Source: JBNLBS01 sp050303415 (GTDB lineage Bacteria; Pseudomonadota; Gammaproteobacteria; Methylococcales; Methylomonadaceae). From it: DNA of 64,000 bases. The DNA lies in contig JBNLBS010000010.1 in assembly GCA_050303415.1 (NCBI GenBank), positions 1-64,000 on the forward strand, written 5' to 3'. Below the pieces are notes generated by a model, which saw only the letters and a list, made by a program, of their open reading frames with translations, searched no databases and was not told where the DNA came from. Position 1 is the stretch's first letter, and each line of letters begins with the position of its first letter. The translations under genes and the position numbers were made by a program. Below, one piece after another: positions 1 to 9,621 of the stretch.

Positions 1-1
1 A

Positions 2-72
2 AGCAGGACGCGGAAGCTTTGCCTACAGGGAAGTAGGTAAGGAGCGAGAGCAGGACGCGGAAGCTTTGCCTA
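2..72. repeat. 24-bp direct repeat, two copies 47 bp apart
   Basis: The same 24-base word occurs at 2-25 and again at 49-72, so the left edge of the window lies in a short tandem-like repeat that may continue upstream. Nothing coding is recognised here. The short open frames at 120-379 consist of repeat sequence. Confidence 0.7.
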
Positions 73-163
73 GTGGGAGGCCGTAAAGGCTCCTTGTAAT
101 ATCGACATTCCCACCTTCCATGGTGGTCATAGGCAAGGCAGCTTTTTGCTCCCGGCAAAAGCT

Positions 164-362
164 GCATTCAGCACGTCCTTGTGCTTCGCAGATATTTGCG
201 CCTCGGCAATTGCGCCTGCATCGCCTAAAGCGCCTACTGTCGGTGCCCTACTACACGCCATCCTTGGCGTTATGCAATATCTGCACTCAACTCATCCCTG
301 TGTTTCGCAGATAAAAGCTCCTGCATTATCCGCATTCAACACATCCTTGTGTTTCACAGATA
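164..362. repeat. Three degenerate 31-bp repeats upstream of lnt
   Basis: Near-identical 31-base units lie at 164-194, 283-313 and 332-362. They share the core CATCCTTGTGTTTCGCAGAT with a few changes per copy. A hairpin (arms 138-149 and 155-165) lies beside the first unit. The remaining 363-473 is AT-rich and probably carries the lnt promoter, but no box stands out. Confidence 0.6.
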
Positions 363-473
363 CAGAGGTATTACAGTAAAATCTTCCTGATATTCTATAC
401 AGAAGTAATATATCAACAGTTCATTTCGTATAAACTAGGATAATCATTTATAACAATAAGAATTGCAAAATAT

Positions 474-1979
474 ATGGATAAGTTAGCTAATAAATATTGG
501 AATATATTAATGCCATTTGCCGGGGCGATGTTGACCTTGGCCTTTTCTCCCTTTGATTATTCATATTTTGCTTTGATCGCATTAACTATATTATTGCTTG
601 GTTGGCAAAATGTCACTCCAATAAAAGCTGCCATAAGAGGTTATTTATTTGGCGTGGGATTGTTCGGTGTCGGCGTATCCTGGGTCTTTGTCAGCATTTT
701 TTATTTTGGTCATGCCGGAATTATAGGATCCAGCTTACTAACCTTATTGTTTGTTGGTGTTTGGGCACTTTTCCCTGCATTAACCGGTTATTTAATCAAT
801 AAATTCGGGTTTGCAGAACATAGTTTTATCAGGCTACTGATTATTCCAGCGTTATGGGTATTAATTGAATATTTTCGCGGGTATACGATTCTGAATGGTT
901 TTCCCTGGCTGCAGGTCGCATATAGTCAATTGGATACGCCGCTTGCCGGGTATATCCCTCTCCTGGGGTGTTACGGAACCGGATATTTATTGATATTTAC
1001 GTTGGTATTGTTTTTGGAAATAGTACATTATAAAAATTACCGAGTTATATTGATTCCGGCATTGGTAGTGATATGGTTATCAGGCTGGGGTCTACAACAC
1101 ATAAGCTGGACAGATAAAATTGGCGATTCGCTTAAGGTATCTTTGATTCAAGGTAATATATCCCAGGATATGAAATGGTTACCTGATAACCGAATCAAAA
1201 CTTTAATACAATATCAAACGATGACTGAACAACACTGGGACTCGGATATTGTCATCTGGCCTGAGACAGCTATCCCGGCATTTTATTTTCAGGTTAAGGA
1301 CTTTTTTATTAAGCCTCTGGCGGAAAAGGCCAAAAACAATAATACCGATTTAATTGTTAGCATGCCCATGCTCGGCAATACTAAATATGAAAACTATAAT
1401 GCTGTTATGACGCTGGGTAAAGAACAGGGAGTTTATAAAAAAAACCATTTATTACCTTTTGGTGAATATATGCCGCTTCAACCTTTGTCCGGTTATATTC
1501 TAAGTTTGCTGGAGATTCGCTTGGGGAATTTCCTTTCCGGCGGACCTGATCAAAAATTACTTAAAGCAGGGGGATATGCATTTAATACCAGCATCTGTTA
1601 TGAAGATGCCTTTGGTGCGGAAGCTATCCGTGGCCAGCCGGAAGCAGCCTTTCTGGTTAATGTGACTAATGATGCCTGGTTTGGTAATTCAATTGAACCG
1701 CATCAGCATATGCAAATTGCCCGTATGCGAGCTTTGGAAACCGGCCGGTATTTATTACGGGCAACAAACACAGGTTTAACCGGGGTGGTTGATCCGAAGG
1801 GGAAAATAATAAAACAAGCCCCGTTATTTGAGACAACATCGATAACCGCAGATATCTACCCGATGGGGAATATGACACCGTATGCAAGTATAGGTGATAA
1901 GGTTATTATCTATAGCTTACTTGTTATCACGTTGATATTGATAGCAGTCAATTGGAACTGGGTTACCAAAAAAGTATAA
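474..1979 (+). CDS. lnt: Apolipoprotein N-acyltransferase
   Basis: This inner-membrane enzyme transfers the third acyl chain to the N-terminal cysteine of lipoproteins. The 501 residues match the family length: hydrophobic segments fill the first ~190 residues, a nitrilase-like domain covers about 220-470, and a final transmembrane helix follows. The expected catalytic triad is visible: Glu264 in WPETAIPA, a Lys at 322/323 before NHLLPFGEY, and Cys375 in SICYEDAFG. The ATG at 474 has only a weak ribosome site. It is the only gene of its strand here and ends in a terminator facing the ParA-like gene. Its substrates in this window include LptE and the small lipoproteins at 16105 and 63126. Confidence 0.96.
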   Translation: MDKLANKYWNILMPFAGAMLTLAFSPFDYSYFALIALTILLLGWQNVTPIKAAIRGYLFGVGLFGVGVSWVFVSIFYFGHAGIIGSSLLTLLFVGVWALFPALTGYLINKFGFAEHSFIRLLIIPALWVLIEYFRGYTILNGFPWLQVAYSQLDTPLAGYIPLLGCYGTGYLLIFTLVLFLEIVHYKNYRVILIPALVVIWLSGWGLQHISWTDKIGDSLKVSLIQGNISQDMKWLPDNRIKTLIQYQTMTEQHWDSDIVIWPETAIPAFYFQVKDFFIKPLAEKAKNNNTDLIVSMPMLGNTKYENYNAVMTLGKEQGVYKKNHLLPFGEYMPLQPLSGYILSLLEIRLGNFLSGGPDQKLLKAGGYAFNTSICYEDAFGAEAIRGQPEAAFLVNVTNDAWFGNSIEPHQHMQIARMRALETGRYLLRATNTGLTGVVDPKGKIIKQAPLFETTSITADIYPMGNMTPYASIGDKVIIYSLLVITLILIAVNWNWVTKKV

Positions 1980-1992
1980 AGACTAAGGATAG

Positions 1993-2026
1993 CTCAGTGC
2001 CTTGTGGGCACTGAGGTTGTTTTTTA
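1993..2026 (+). terminator. Rho-independent terminator of lnt
   Basis: A perfect 9-bp stem (CTCAGTGCC at 1993-2001 with GGCACTGAG at 2007-2015) and a 5-base loop are followed by a T-rich run. It sits 13 bases after the lnt stop, between convergent genes. Confidence 0.85.
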
Positions 2027-2030
2027 TAAC

Positions 2031-2807
2031 TTATGCTTCATCAATTTCAATATGCAGCGCTTCAAATTCCTGGGTTAATTTGTGTTTGGGGGCAAAATGA
2101 ATTAATGGTTGAGACTGACTATGCGATTCACGTACTTTAACCGATGGTGAGATTTTTGATTCCAAAATCGGGTGACCTTCACTAATTAACTCTTCAACCA
2201 GCTGTCTTGGTAAATTCGCTTGTTTTTGATAATGATTAACGATAATACCTTCGACTTCAAGATTTTGATTATGATCAGCTCTAACTTCTGTAAGGGCTGT
2301 CATTAATGAATACAAAGCTTCTCTGGAGAATGCATCACAATCAAAAGGAATCAAGCATTTATCCGCCGCGATAAGCGCTGACTGACTAAAGAAGTTAAGT
2401 ATCGGTGGGGTGTCAATATAGATGGCATCAAAGCCTTCTAATTCATCCAGAGCTTCTTTTAGCTTAAAAATTTTGTAACGTGATTCCAGCCGGCTTTGAA
2501 GTGCATCCAGTTCTGGGTGAGATGGAATAACATAAAGGTTCGGAAAGGGCGTTTCATGAATTATGTCTTCTAAACCGGAACTTTGTCCGCCAAATAAACC
2601 AAGACTCAAGCTGCCTTTAAAAAAGTGAGCAATAGTTTTATCCGGATCAGTGACTTTTTCACCCAATAAATATTGGGATGAATTGCCTTGCATATCCAAG
2701 TCAATCACTAACGTTTTTTTTCCTTTAACGGCACTGATTGCGGCTAAATTACAGGTAATGGTTGATTTACCAACTCCACCTTTCTGGTTAAAAACGACCC
2801 TGCGCAT
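2031..2807 (-). CDS. ParA/Soj-like partition ATPase
   Basis: ParA/MinD-superfamily ATPases dimerise on ATP and position DNA or protein cargo. The deviant Walker A KGGVGKS lies close to the N terminus, followed by the switch segment VIDLDMQGNSSQ and a Walker B region (AIYIDTPP). The protein is about 258 residues. A TTG 12 bases upstream would add four residues, but GGGGAA lies just before the ATG at 2807, so that ATG is taken as the start. No ParB partner or parS site is seen nearby, so this is an orphan ParA, and its cargo cannot be read from the sequence. It is convergent with lnt. Confidence 0.88.
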   Translation of the reverse strand: MRRVVFNQKGGVGKSTITCNLAAISAVKGKKTLVIDLDMQGNSSQYLLGEKVTDPDKTIAHFFKGSLSLGLFGGQSSGLEDIIHETPFPNLYVIPSHPELDALQSRLESRYKIFKLKEALDELEGFDAIYIDTPPILNFFSQSALIAADKCLIPFDCDAFSREALYSLMTALTEVRADHNQNLEVEGIIVNHYQKQANLPRQLVEELISEGHPILESKISPSVKVRESHSQSQPLIHFAPKHKLTQEFEALHIEIDEA

Positions 2808-2866
2808 GTTATTCCCCAAAAAATCAATTAGATCAAATTCGCATTATAGACATTCGTCTAATAATA

Positions 2867-3340
2867 TCAACACCGTACGAAGGTTTTTGAGGAGCAGTCC
2901 GGGCATTCGGGGATTTCATGAGTTGAATCAAAGGAAATTTCCTTACCACATTGATCACAAGTAAAGGTACCTGGGCCAGTAATATCACCGGTATGATAGG
3001 TGTTTAGTTGTGCGGCTCTTTCAAGCTTAGTCAGTTCTACCCGAGTTTTATCGGCTAATGAGTCGATGGCGAAGTTCTCGATCAGTTCAATATCGAATTT
3101 CAACCATTCGGTCAGCGTATCGTTTTCACCTAATTCTAGGGTATGTGCAGCATGTTCGATATCGTTTTCGATAAATTCGGCCAGTTTATTGATCTCTTCC
3201 TGAGTTAAATGCCCCAGTTCAAAGGTTTTTTCTTTGGCAATTTCCAAGCCGTCGGCAATTGAATGCAAGGTGTTATCCATTGCATCGTATAGAAACTTCA
3301 TCAATATATCATAACCATCGACATATTTATTTTTGCTCAT
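2867..3340 (-). CDS. ybeL: YbeL-like zinc-ribbon protein (DUF1451)
   Basis: This 157-residue soluble protein has a helical, acidic N-terminal part (1-115) and a C-terminal zinc ribbon with two CxxC pairs, CDQC and CPDC. That layout is the DUF1451 family, of which E. coli YbeL is a member. ybeL neighbours leuS in E. coli, and here the gene is likewise next to leuS but divergent from it across an 83-bp spacer that must hold both promoters. The molecular role of the family is not established. The start ATG at 3340 is preceded by an AAGGAG-type site. Confidence 0.85.
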   Translation of the reverse strand: MSKNKYVDGYDILMKFLYDAMDNTLHSIADGLEIAKEKTFELGHLTQEEINKLAEFIENDIEHAAHTLELGENDTLTEWLKFDIELIENFAIDSLADKTRVELTKLERAAQLNTYHTGDITGPGTFTCDQCGKEISFDSTHEIPECPDCSSKTFVRC

Positions 3341-3423
3341 TGAGTTAACTCCTTAAAATGGGACTTTAGATTTATTTAACTGTACTGTATTCTAACGCTT
3401 TTGACCGGTAAAAGACGAGCAGG

Positions 3424-5874
3424 ATGGAAGAAAATTATACCCCCCTAACAATTGAGCAGGAAATCCAACAAAAATGGGAGGATTCCGAGGTGTTTAACAG
3501 TACGGAGTCCGCCGATAAGGAAAGCTATTATTGTTTATCGATGTTTCCATATCCCAGTGGCAAGCTGCATATGGGGCATGTGCGTAACTATGCAATCGGT
3601 GACGTTATCAGTCGTTATCAGCGTATGCTAGGTAAAAATGTCATGCAGCCCATGGGTTGGGATGCATTTGGCCTGCCTGCAGAAAACGCTGCCATGAAAC
3701 ATGGCGTACATCCGGCTGAATGGACTTATGAAAATATAGATTACATGCGGGGGCAGCTTAAACGTCTTGGTTTTGGTTATGACTGGAATCGGGAACTGGC
3801 GACTTGTGACCCGGAATATTACCGTTGGGAACAATGGTTCTTTATCAAGTTATTGGAAAAAGGCCTGGCTTATAAAAAGACCGCACCGGTTAACTGGTGT
3901 CCACATGATATGACCGTATTGGCCAACGAGCAGGTGATAGACGGTTGCTGCTGGCGTTGCGACACACAAGTGGAAAGAAAGGAAATTTCCCAATGGTTTT
4001 TAAAAATCACCGATTATGCCGATGAGCTGTTAGCCGATCTGGATAAACTGGATGGCTGGCCGGAGCAGGTGAGAACCATGCAGGCCAATTGGATTGGTCG
4101 TTCGCAAGGTGTGGAAATGGAGTTTGCCGTTGCGGATATGGATGAGACGGTAAGAATCTATACCACACGACCGGATACTTTAATGGGGGTAACCTACTTA
4201 GCGGTTGCGGCTGAGCATCCGCTGGCAGAAAAAGCACGGGCACAAAAACCCGAACTGGGCGAGTTTATTGAGGCCTGCAAAGTGATGGAAACATCGGAAG
4301 CAGCGATGGACACCATGGAGAAAAAAGGCATCGATTCCGGCTTAAAAGCAATACATCCAATTACCGGTGAACACGTACCGGTTTGGATCGCCAACTTTGT
4401 TTTAATGGGCTATGGTACCGGTGCGGTGATGTCGGTTCCTGCTCACGATCAGCGTGATTATGAATTTGCACGCAAATATGGCATTGATATCAAACAAGTA
4501 ATCTTTTCTGCTGACGGGGCAGACGATGATTGTTCCGAACAGGCATTTGTCGATAAAGGGATGTTAAAGAATTCTGCCGAGTTTGATGAATTAACGTCAG
4601 CGCAGGCATTTGACGCAATTGCCGATAAGCTGGAACATTCAGGCAAAGGTGAACGCAAAACCAACTTCCGTCTGCGTGACTGGGGCGTGTCTCGACAACG
4701 CTATTGGGGAGCCCCCATTCCGGTGATTTATTGTGATGATTGTGGCACAGTGCCGGTTCCTGATGCTGATTTGCCGGTGGAACTGCCAAAAGATGTGGTA
4801 TTGGACGGTTCGCAATCTCCATTAGCGGCGCATCCGACTTTTTCTCATGCTGATTGTCCAAAATGCGGTAAGGTTGCTAAACGCGAAACCGACACCTTTG
4901 ATACCTTTATGGAGTCATCCTGGTATTTCGCCCGCTTTGCCGGTAAGTCGGATGAGAAAATGCTGGCCGACAGCGCCAAATACTGGTTGCCAGTCGATCA
5001 ATATATCGGCGGTATCGAACATGCTATTTTGCATTTATTGTATGCTCGTTTTTACACCAAGTTATTGCGCGATGAAGGTTTGATCGACAATGATGAGCCA
5101 TTTACAAACCTGCTGACCCAGGGCATGGTTTTAAAAGATGGCAGTAAAATGTCAAAATCCAAAGGCAACACAGTCGATCCGCAGGCTTTAATCGATAAAT
5201 ACGGTGCCGATACCGTTCGCCTGTTTATCATGTTTGCTGCGCCACCGGAACAGTCGCTGGAATGGTCCGACAGTGGTGTAGAGGGAGCGTTCAGATTCTT
5301 AAAAAGATTATGGCGCCAGGTATATCTGCATTTGGAAAATGGCGATAATATTCCTGCATTAGACAAAGACAGCTTAACCGAAGCAGAAAAGAATGTTCGC
5401 AGGCAACTGCATCAAACACTGGAAAAAGTTACCGACGATTTGGGTAGACGACATACCTTTAACACCGCTATCGCGGCAAATATGGAGCTGTTGAACACGC
5501 TGTCTAAATTTACCGATGACAGTGACAACGCCAGGGCTATTCGGCAGGAAGCGCTTGAATGTATCATATTAATGCTATCGCCAATTGTACCTCATATCTG
5601 TGACCAACTCTGGCAAGAGCTGGGACAAAGCAGTGATATAGTGACGCATGCCTGGCCGTTGGTCGATAAAACAGCGATGCAGCAGGATTCTTTGCAAATT
5701 ATTCTACAGGTCAACGGTAAATTGCGTAGCAAAATATCGGTTTCCGTTTCCGCCAGCAAGGACGAAATTAAAGCTTTGGCCCTACAGGAAGAAAATGTAC
5801 AGCGTTTTATCGACGGCAAGCCGATTAGAAAAGTCATAGTTGTTCCCAATAAACTGGTTAATATTGTTGTATAA
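3424..5874 (+). CDS. leuS: Leucyl-tRNA synthetase
   Basis: This class Ia synthetase charges tRNA-Leu. The catalytic signatures are present: HMGH at 49-52 and KMSKS at 575-579. The CP1 editing domain lies roughly between 220 and 415, with TTRPDTLMG and the aspartate-containing AHDQRDYEFA motif needed for hydrolysing mischarged tRNA. Two CxxC pairs mark the zinc-binding insertions. At 816 residues it is somewhat shorter than the E. coli enzyme (860), while the C-terminal end NKLVNIVV is of the usual type. It is the first gene of leuS-lptE-holA. Confidence 0.98.
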   Translation: MEENYTPLTIEQEIQQKWEDSEVFNSTESADKESYYCLSMFPYPSGKLHMGHVRNYAIGDVISRYQRMLGKNVMQPMGWDAFGLPAENAAMKHGVHPAEWTYENIDYMRGQLKRLGFGYDWNRELATCDPEYYRWEQWFFIKLLEKGLAYKKTAPVNWCPHDMTVLANEQVIDGCCWRCDTQVERKEISQWFLKITDYADELLADLDKLDGWPEQVRTMQANWIGRSQGVEMEFAVADMDETVRIYTTRPDTLMGVTYLAVAAEHPLAEKARAQKPELGEFIEACKVMETSEAAMDTMEKKGIDSGLKAIHPITGEHVPVWIANFVLMGYGTGAVMSVPAHDQRDYEFARKYGIDIKQVIFSADGADDDCSEQAFVDKGMLKNSAEFDELTSAQAFDAIADKLEHSGKGERKTNFRLRDWGVSRQRYWGAPIPVIYCDDCGTVPVPDADLPVELPKDVVLDGSQSPLAAHPTFSHADCPKCGKVAKRETDTFDTFMESSWYFARFAGKSDEKMLADSAKYWLPVDQYIGGIEHAILHLLYARFYTKLLRDEGLIDNDEPFTNLLTQGMVLKDGSKMSKSKGNTVDPQALIDKYGADTVRLFIMFAAPPEQSLEWSDSGVEGAFRFLKRLWRQVYLHLENGDNIPALDKDSLTEAEKNVRRQLHQTLEKVTDDLGRRHTFNTAIAANMELLNTLSKFTDDSDNARAIRQEALECIILMLSPIVPHICDQLWQELGQSSDIVTHAWPLVDKTAMQQDSLQIILQVNGKLRSKISVSVSASKDEIKALALQEENVQRFIDGKPIRKVIVVPNKLVNIVV

Positions 5875-5898
5875 GTTGAGATAAATCAGGACGCGTAA

Positions 5899-6393
5899 AT
5901 GATAAACAAGCAAGCGATCATATTTACATTTTTTATGTTGTTGACAGCCTGTGGCTATCATTTGCGCGGCAGTATTGAGCTGCCCGAAGAGCTTAAACGT
6001 ATTTATTTAATAGGTGGAGGCCAATTTTATACACAACTGAAAAAAACGCTTAAATATTCCTCAGGGAAGTTGGTCGACTCCCCTGAAGAGGCCGGGCTGG
6101 TGATCAAGGTAATGGATGAAAAAGTTAAATCCCGGGTATTGTCGTTAAGTAATGCAGGTCGAGCTACAGAATTTGAGCTTTCCTACCAAATGGATTTTGA
6201 ACTGTATGATAACCAGGAAAATCTTTTGGTTAAAAAACAGCAAATCAATATTCGACGGGACTACTTTGACAGTCAGGTCGATCAACTGGCAAAAGGTAAT
6301 GAACGAAATATTATCTGGGAGGAAATTTATCGGCAGGCGGTTCGTACCGTATTAGACCGTGCGCGTTTCACTCTGGAGGCCAGAAAGAAATAA
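5899..6393 (+). CDS. lptE: LPS-assembly lipoprotein LptE
   Basis: LptE plugs the LptD barrel and helps insert lipopolysaccharide into the outer membrane. A lipoprotein signal ends at Cys18 (LLTAC), followed directly by GYHLRG, which is characteristic of LptE. The 164 residues are close to family length. It lies 24 bp after leuS and its stop codon abuts the ATG of holA, the conserved leuS-lptE-holA order of gammaproteobacteria. Confidence 0.95.
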   Translation: MINKQAIIFTFFMLLTACGYHLRGSIELPEELKRIYLIGGGQFYTQLKKTLKYSSGKLVDSPEEAGLVIKVMDEKVKSRVLSLSNAGRATEFELSYQMDFELYDNQENLLVKKQQINIRRDYFDSQVDQLAKGNERNIIWEEIYRQAVRTVLDRARFTLEARKK

Positions 6394-7419
6394 ATGCGCT
6401 TAAAAGCCGAGCAATTAAATGCTGCACTTAAAAAAAGCCTGGCACCAATTTATTTTATAACCGGGGATGAGCCTTTACAATTGGGTGAAGCGGTAGACGC
6501 AGTTCGCGCCTCAGCAAAAAAAGCCGGCTATGATGCGAGGGAAGTTTTCACGGTGGAAACCGGTTTTAACTGGGCTGAACTGGCTTTACAGTCGGACAGT
6601 TTCTCCATTTTTTCCGATAAAAAAATTATCGAATTGAGAATACCGTCGGGTAAAACCGGTACAGAAGGGTCCAAAGCCTTAATGGCTTATTGCCAACGCT
6701 TACCGGAAGATACGCTACTATTGATTACCGCCGGTAAACTGGCGAAATCCTCATTAACAAGCAAATGGTTTCAAGCGCTGGATCAGGCCGGGGTGGTGGT
6801 CCAGGTTTGGCCCCTGGATGGGCAGGACTTAATCCACTGGTTGCAACGACGTATGCAGACACGAGGCTTACAAGCCGATCTGGACAGCATAAAAATAATC
6901 GCCTCGCAAATTGAAGGCAACTTATTGGCAGCAGCGCAAGAAATTGAGAAACTCTATGTTTTATATGGTGAAGGCCGATTAAACAGCCAGCAGATATTGG
7001 AGGTATTAACTGATAGTTCACGTTTTGATGTGTTTAAGTTAATCGATGCAATCCTGGCCGCCAAGCCCAAGCGTATTATAAAAATATTACAGGGCTTAAA
7101 AGATGAGGGTGTGGCAGCCCCTATAGTCTTGTGGGCATTAACCCGGGAAATCAGGACATTACTAAATATAAAATATGCACTGGGGCAAGGGCAGAATAAA
7201 GCGCAGGTATTTAAAAACAATCAAATATGGGATAAGCGAAAAAACCTCGTCGACAGTGCATTAAATCGTTTAAAACAACAGGAGCTTGAGCAGGCTTTGT
7301 TATTAAGTGCCCATGCCGATAGACAAATAAAAGGCGCACAAAAAGGCGACGCCTGGGAAACCCTGTTAGGCATTTGCATGACTATGGCTTCTCTTAGCAG
7401 GCTGGCATACCGGCTCTAA
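6394..7419 (+). CDS. holA: DNA polymerase III delta subunit
   Basis: Delta opens the beta clamp within the clamp-loader complex. The 341-residue protein begins with the usual ITGDEPLQLGEAVD segment and continues as an AAA+-like fold without a working P-loop, plus a helical C-terminal collar region. The ATG follows the lptE TAA with no gap, so the two are translationally coupled. In E. coli nadD follows holA. Here that gene is absent and htpG follows behind its own promoter. Confidence 0.95.
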   Translation: MRLKAEQLNAALKKSLAPIYFITGDEPLQLGEAVDAVRASAKKAGYDAREVFTVETGFNWAELALQSDSFSIFSDKKIIELRIPSGKTGTEGSKALMAYCQRLPEDTLLLITAGKLAKSSLTSKWFQALDQAGVVVQVWPLDGQDLIHWLQRRMQTRGLQADLDSIKIIASQIEGNLLAAAQEIEKLYVLYGEGRLNSQQILEVLTDSSRFDVFKLIDAILAAKPKRIIKILQGLKDEGVAAPIVLWALTREIRTLLNIKYALGQGQNKAQVFKNNQIWDKRKNLVDSALNRLKQQELEQALLLSAHADRQIKGAQKGDAWETLLGICMTMASLSRLAYRL

Positions 7420-7502
7420 AATAGAGACACAATGCTGGTGTTGTTCCTATGACTTTGTATCAAAGTTAAAGCCATTAAAAATAAAAACTCTTCAACTAGG
7501 GG

Positions 7503-7530
7503 CTTGAAAAAAAACGCTTAGCCCCCATGT
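7503..7530 (+). promoter_or_regulatory. Sigma-32 heat-shock promoter of htpG
   Basis: CTTGAAA at 7503-7509, a 13-base spacer and CCCCATGT at 7523-7530 match the sigma-32 (RpoH) consensus almost perfectly. The ATG at 7527, which could extend htpG upstream by 16 codons, lies inside the -10 element and so cannot be on the resulting transcript. This supports the start at 7575. Confidence 0.9.
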
Positions 7531-7574
7531 CAGCGTTAACCAACATTTTATTTAAAAAAGTTAGGATTTGTAAC

Positions 7575-9509
7575 ATGACCGTTGAAGCCAAAAAAGAAAC
7601 CTTGGGTTTTGAAACCGAAGTTAAACATCTATTACATTTAATGATTCATTCCTTGTACAGTAACAAGGAAATTTTCTTACGTGAATTAATCTCAAATGCC
7701 TCAGATGCTTCCGACAAACTACGTTTTGAAGCCTTATCAAATGACGGCCTGTATGAAGGCGACAGCGAATTAAAGATTCGTCTGGAATATGATAAAGATC
7801 AGCGCACCATTACCATTATCGATAACGGTATCGGTATGACCCGCGAAGAAGTTCAAGAACATATCGGTACCATTGCCAAATCAGGAACCAAACAATTTTT
7901 TGAAGCTTTAACCGGTGATCAGGCTAAAGACAGTGAACTGATCGGTCAATTCGGTGTGGGTTTCTATTCCGCTTTTATCGTCGCCGACAAAGTGACATTG
8001 ACCACTCGTAAAGCCGGTGCCTCAGCAGAAGAAGGCGTACGCTGGGAGTCAGCAGGCGAAGGTGACTACACCCTGGAAACGGTTAATAAACCAAAACGCG
8101 GTACAGAAATTGTATTACACCTGAAAGAAGGCGAAGACGAATTCCTGGAGAAATACCGTATTCAAGCTATTGTTAGAAAATTCTCCGATCATATCTCTTT
8201 GCCTATCGTTATGGATAATGAAATTCCGGCAGAAAAAGATGAAGAAGGCAATGAAACAGCGCCAGCCAGAGTTGAAGAAGAAACTATTAACAGCGCATCT
8301 GCATTATGGGCCAAATCCAAAGAAGATATTTCCGATGAGGAATACAACGAATTCTACAAACATGTCGGGCATGATTTTCAGGACCCATTAACGCATATCC
8401 ACAGCAAAGTGGAAGGCACTAATGAATACACCATGCTGTTATACACACCGGCAAGAGCGCCTTTCGACCTGTGGGACAGAGATGCCAAACACGGGGTGAA
8501 ACTGTATGTGCGTAAAGTCTTTATTATGGACGATGCCGAACAGCTGATGCCGCGTTACCTGCGTTTTATTCGCGGTGTTATCGATGCAGACGCTTTACCT
8601 CTTAACGTGTCCAGAGAAATTCTGCAACAAAGCAAGCAAATCAGCGCAATTAAGGCCGGTGCGGTTAAAAAAGTACTGAGCATGCTAGAAAGCCTGGCTA
8701 AAAATGATGCGGAAAAATACCAAACCTTCTGGGAACAGTTTGGTAACGTCATCAAAGAAGGTCCTATTGAGGATATGAAAAACAAAGAACGCATTGCCAA
8801 ATTAATGCGCTTCTCATCGACTCACACTGATGATGCCAAGCAGGATGTTTCTTTTGCCGACTATATTAGCCGGATGAAAGAAGGTCAGGAAAAAATCTAC
8901 TATGTGACTGCAGACAGCTTCTCGGCAGCTAAAAACAGCCCGCATCTGGAAATCTTCCGTAAAAAAGGCATCGAAGTTCTATTGTTGTCCGACCGTGTTG
9001 ATGAGTGGTTAGTCTCTCACCTGACCGAATTCGACGGCAAGCAATTGCAATCGGTCGCCAAAGGCGAACTGGATCTGGATAAACTGGATACCGAAGAAGA
9101 CAAAAAAGAGCAGGAAGAAGCGACTAAAGATTTTGAATCAGTACTGACACAAATCAAAGAAGTATTGGGCGATAAAATCAGTGAAGCTCGCCTGACTCAC
9201 CGCTTAACCACTTCACCGGCCTGTCTGGTGGTATCCGATCACGGCATGAGCTTAAACATGGAAAGAATCATGAAAGAAGCTGGCCAGGATATGAGCATGA
9301 TGGGCATGGGCGGCAACAAGCCGATCTTCGAAATCAATCCAGATCACCCGTTGGTAGCTAAAATCAAGGACGAGCAGGACGATACCCGTTTTGCCGATAT
9401 CACCAATATCCTGTTTGATCAGGCCATCCTTAGCGAAGGCGGTCAACTGGATGACCCGGCGGCATTTGTTCATAAGTTGAACGATCTGCTGCAAGGTTTG
9501 ATGAAGTAA
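7575..9509 (+). CDS. htpG: Chaperone HtpG (Hsp90)
   Basis: Cytosolic Hsp90 family ATP-dependent chaperone of 644 residues. The N-terminal GHKL ATPase carries ELISNASDA, DNGIGM and GQFGVGFYS. The middle domain has the LPLNVSREILQ segment with the conserved arginine, and the C-terminal part forms the dimerisation domain with Met-rich DMSMMGMGG. The start at 7575 is chosen because AGGA lies 8 bases upstream and the more distant ATG overlaps the -10 box. It is monocistronic and ends in a strong terminator. A diverged second copy of its last codons and terminator lies at 12246-12336. Confidence 0.98.
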   Translation: MTVEAKKETLGFETEVKHLLHLMIHSLYSNKEIFLRELISNASDASDKLRFEALSNDGLYEGDSELKIRLEYDKDQRTITIIDNGIGMTREEVQEHIGTIAKSGTKQFFEALTGDQAKDSELIGQFGVGFYSAFIVADKVTLTTRKAGASAEEGVRWESAGEGDYTLETVNKPKRGTEIVLHLKEGEDEFLEKYRIQAIVRKFSDHISLPIVMDNEIPAEKDEEGNETAPARVEEETINSASALWAKSKEDISDEEYNEFYKHVGHDFQDPLTHIHSKVEGTNEYTMLLYTPARAPFDLWDRDAKHGVKLYVRKVFIMDDAEQLMPRYLRFIRGVIDADALPLNVSREILQQSKQISAIKAGAVKKVLSMLESLAKNDAEKYQTFWEQFGNVIKEGPIEDMKNKERIAKLMRFSSTHTDDAKQDVSFADYISRMKEGQEKIYYVTADSFSAAKNSPHLEIFRKKGIEVLLLSDRVDEWLVSHLTEFDGKQLQSVAKGELDLDKLDTEEDKKEQEEATKDFESVLTQIKEVLGDKISEARLTHRLTTSPACLVVSDHGMSLNMERIMKEAGQDMSMMGMGGNKPIFEINPDHPLVAKIKDEQDDTRFADITNILFDQAILSEGGQLDDPAAFVHKLNDLLQGLMK

Positions 9510-9520
9510 GCAATATAAGA

Positions 9521-9549
9521 AAGGCCGGTTAATTAACCGGCCTTTTTTG
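9521..9549. terminator. Terminator of htpG
   Basis: A perfect 24-base palindrome (9521-9544) with a GC-rich stem is followed by a T run. It is nearly identical to the hairpin at 12311-12335. Confidence 0.92.
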
Positions 9550-9621
9550 TTTTGGGGGTAGCATGAATATCTGAATGTTTTATAGATCTGGAAAACAACT
9601 TGATAGGCGGAAAGAGGCAAA

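Noticed and set aside
120..379. Two short plus-strand frames near the left edge
   Set aside because: They are translations of the 31-bp repeats, have no ribosome site and no family resemblance.
7527..7574. Extended N terminus of htpG
   Set aside because: Its ATG lies inside the sigma-32 -10 box. The family start and ribosome site fit 7575.
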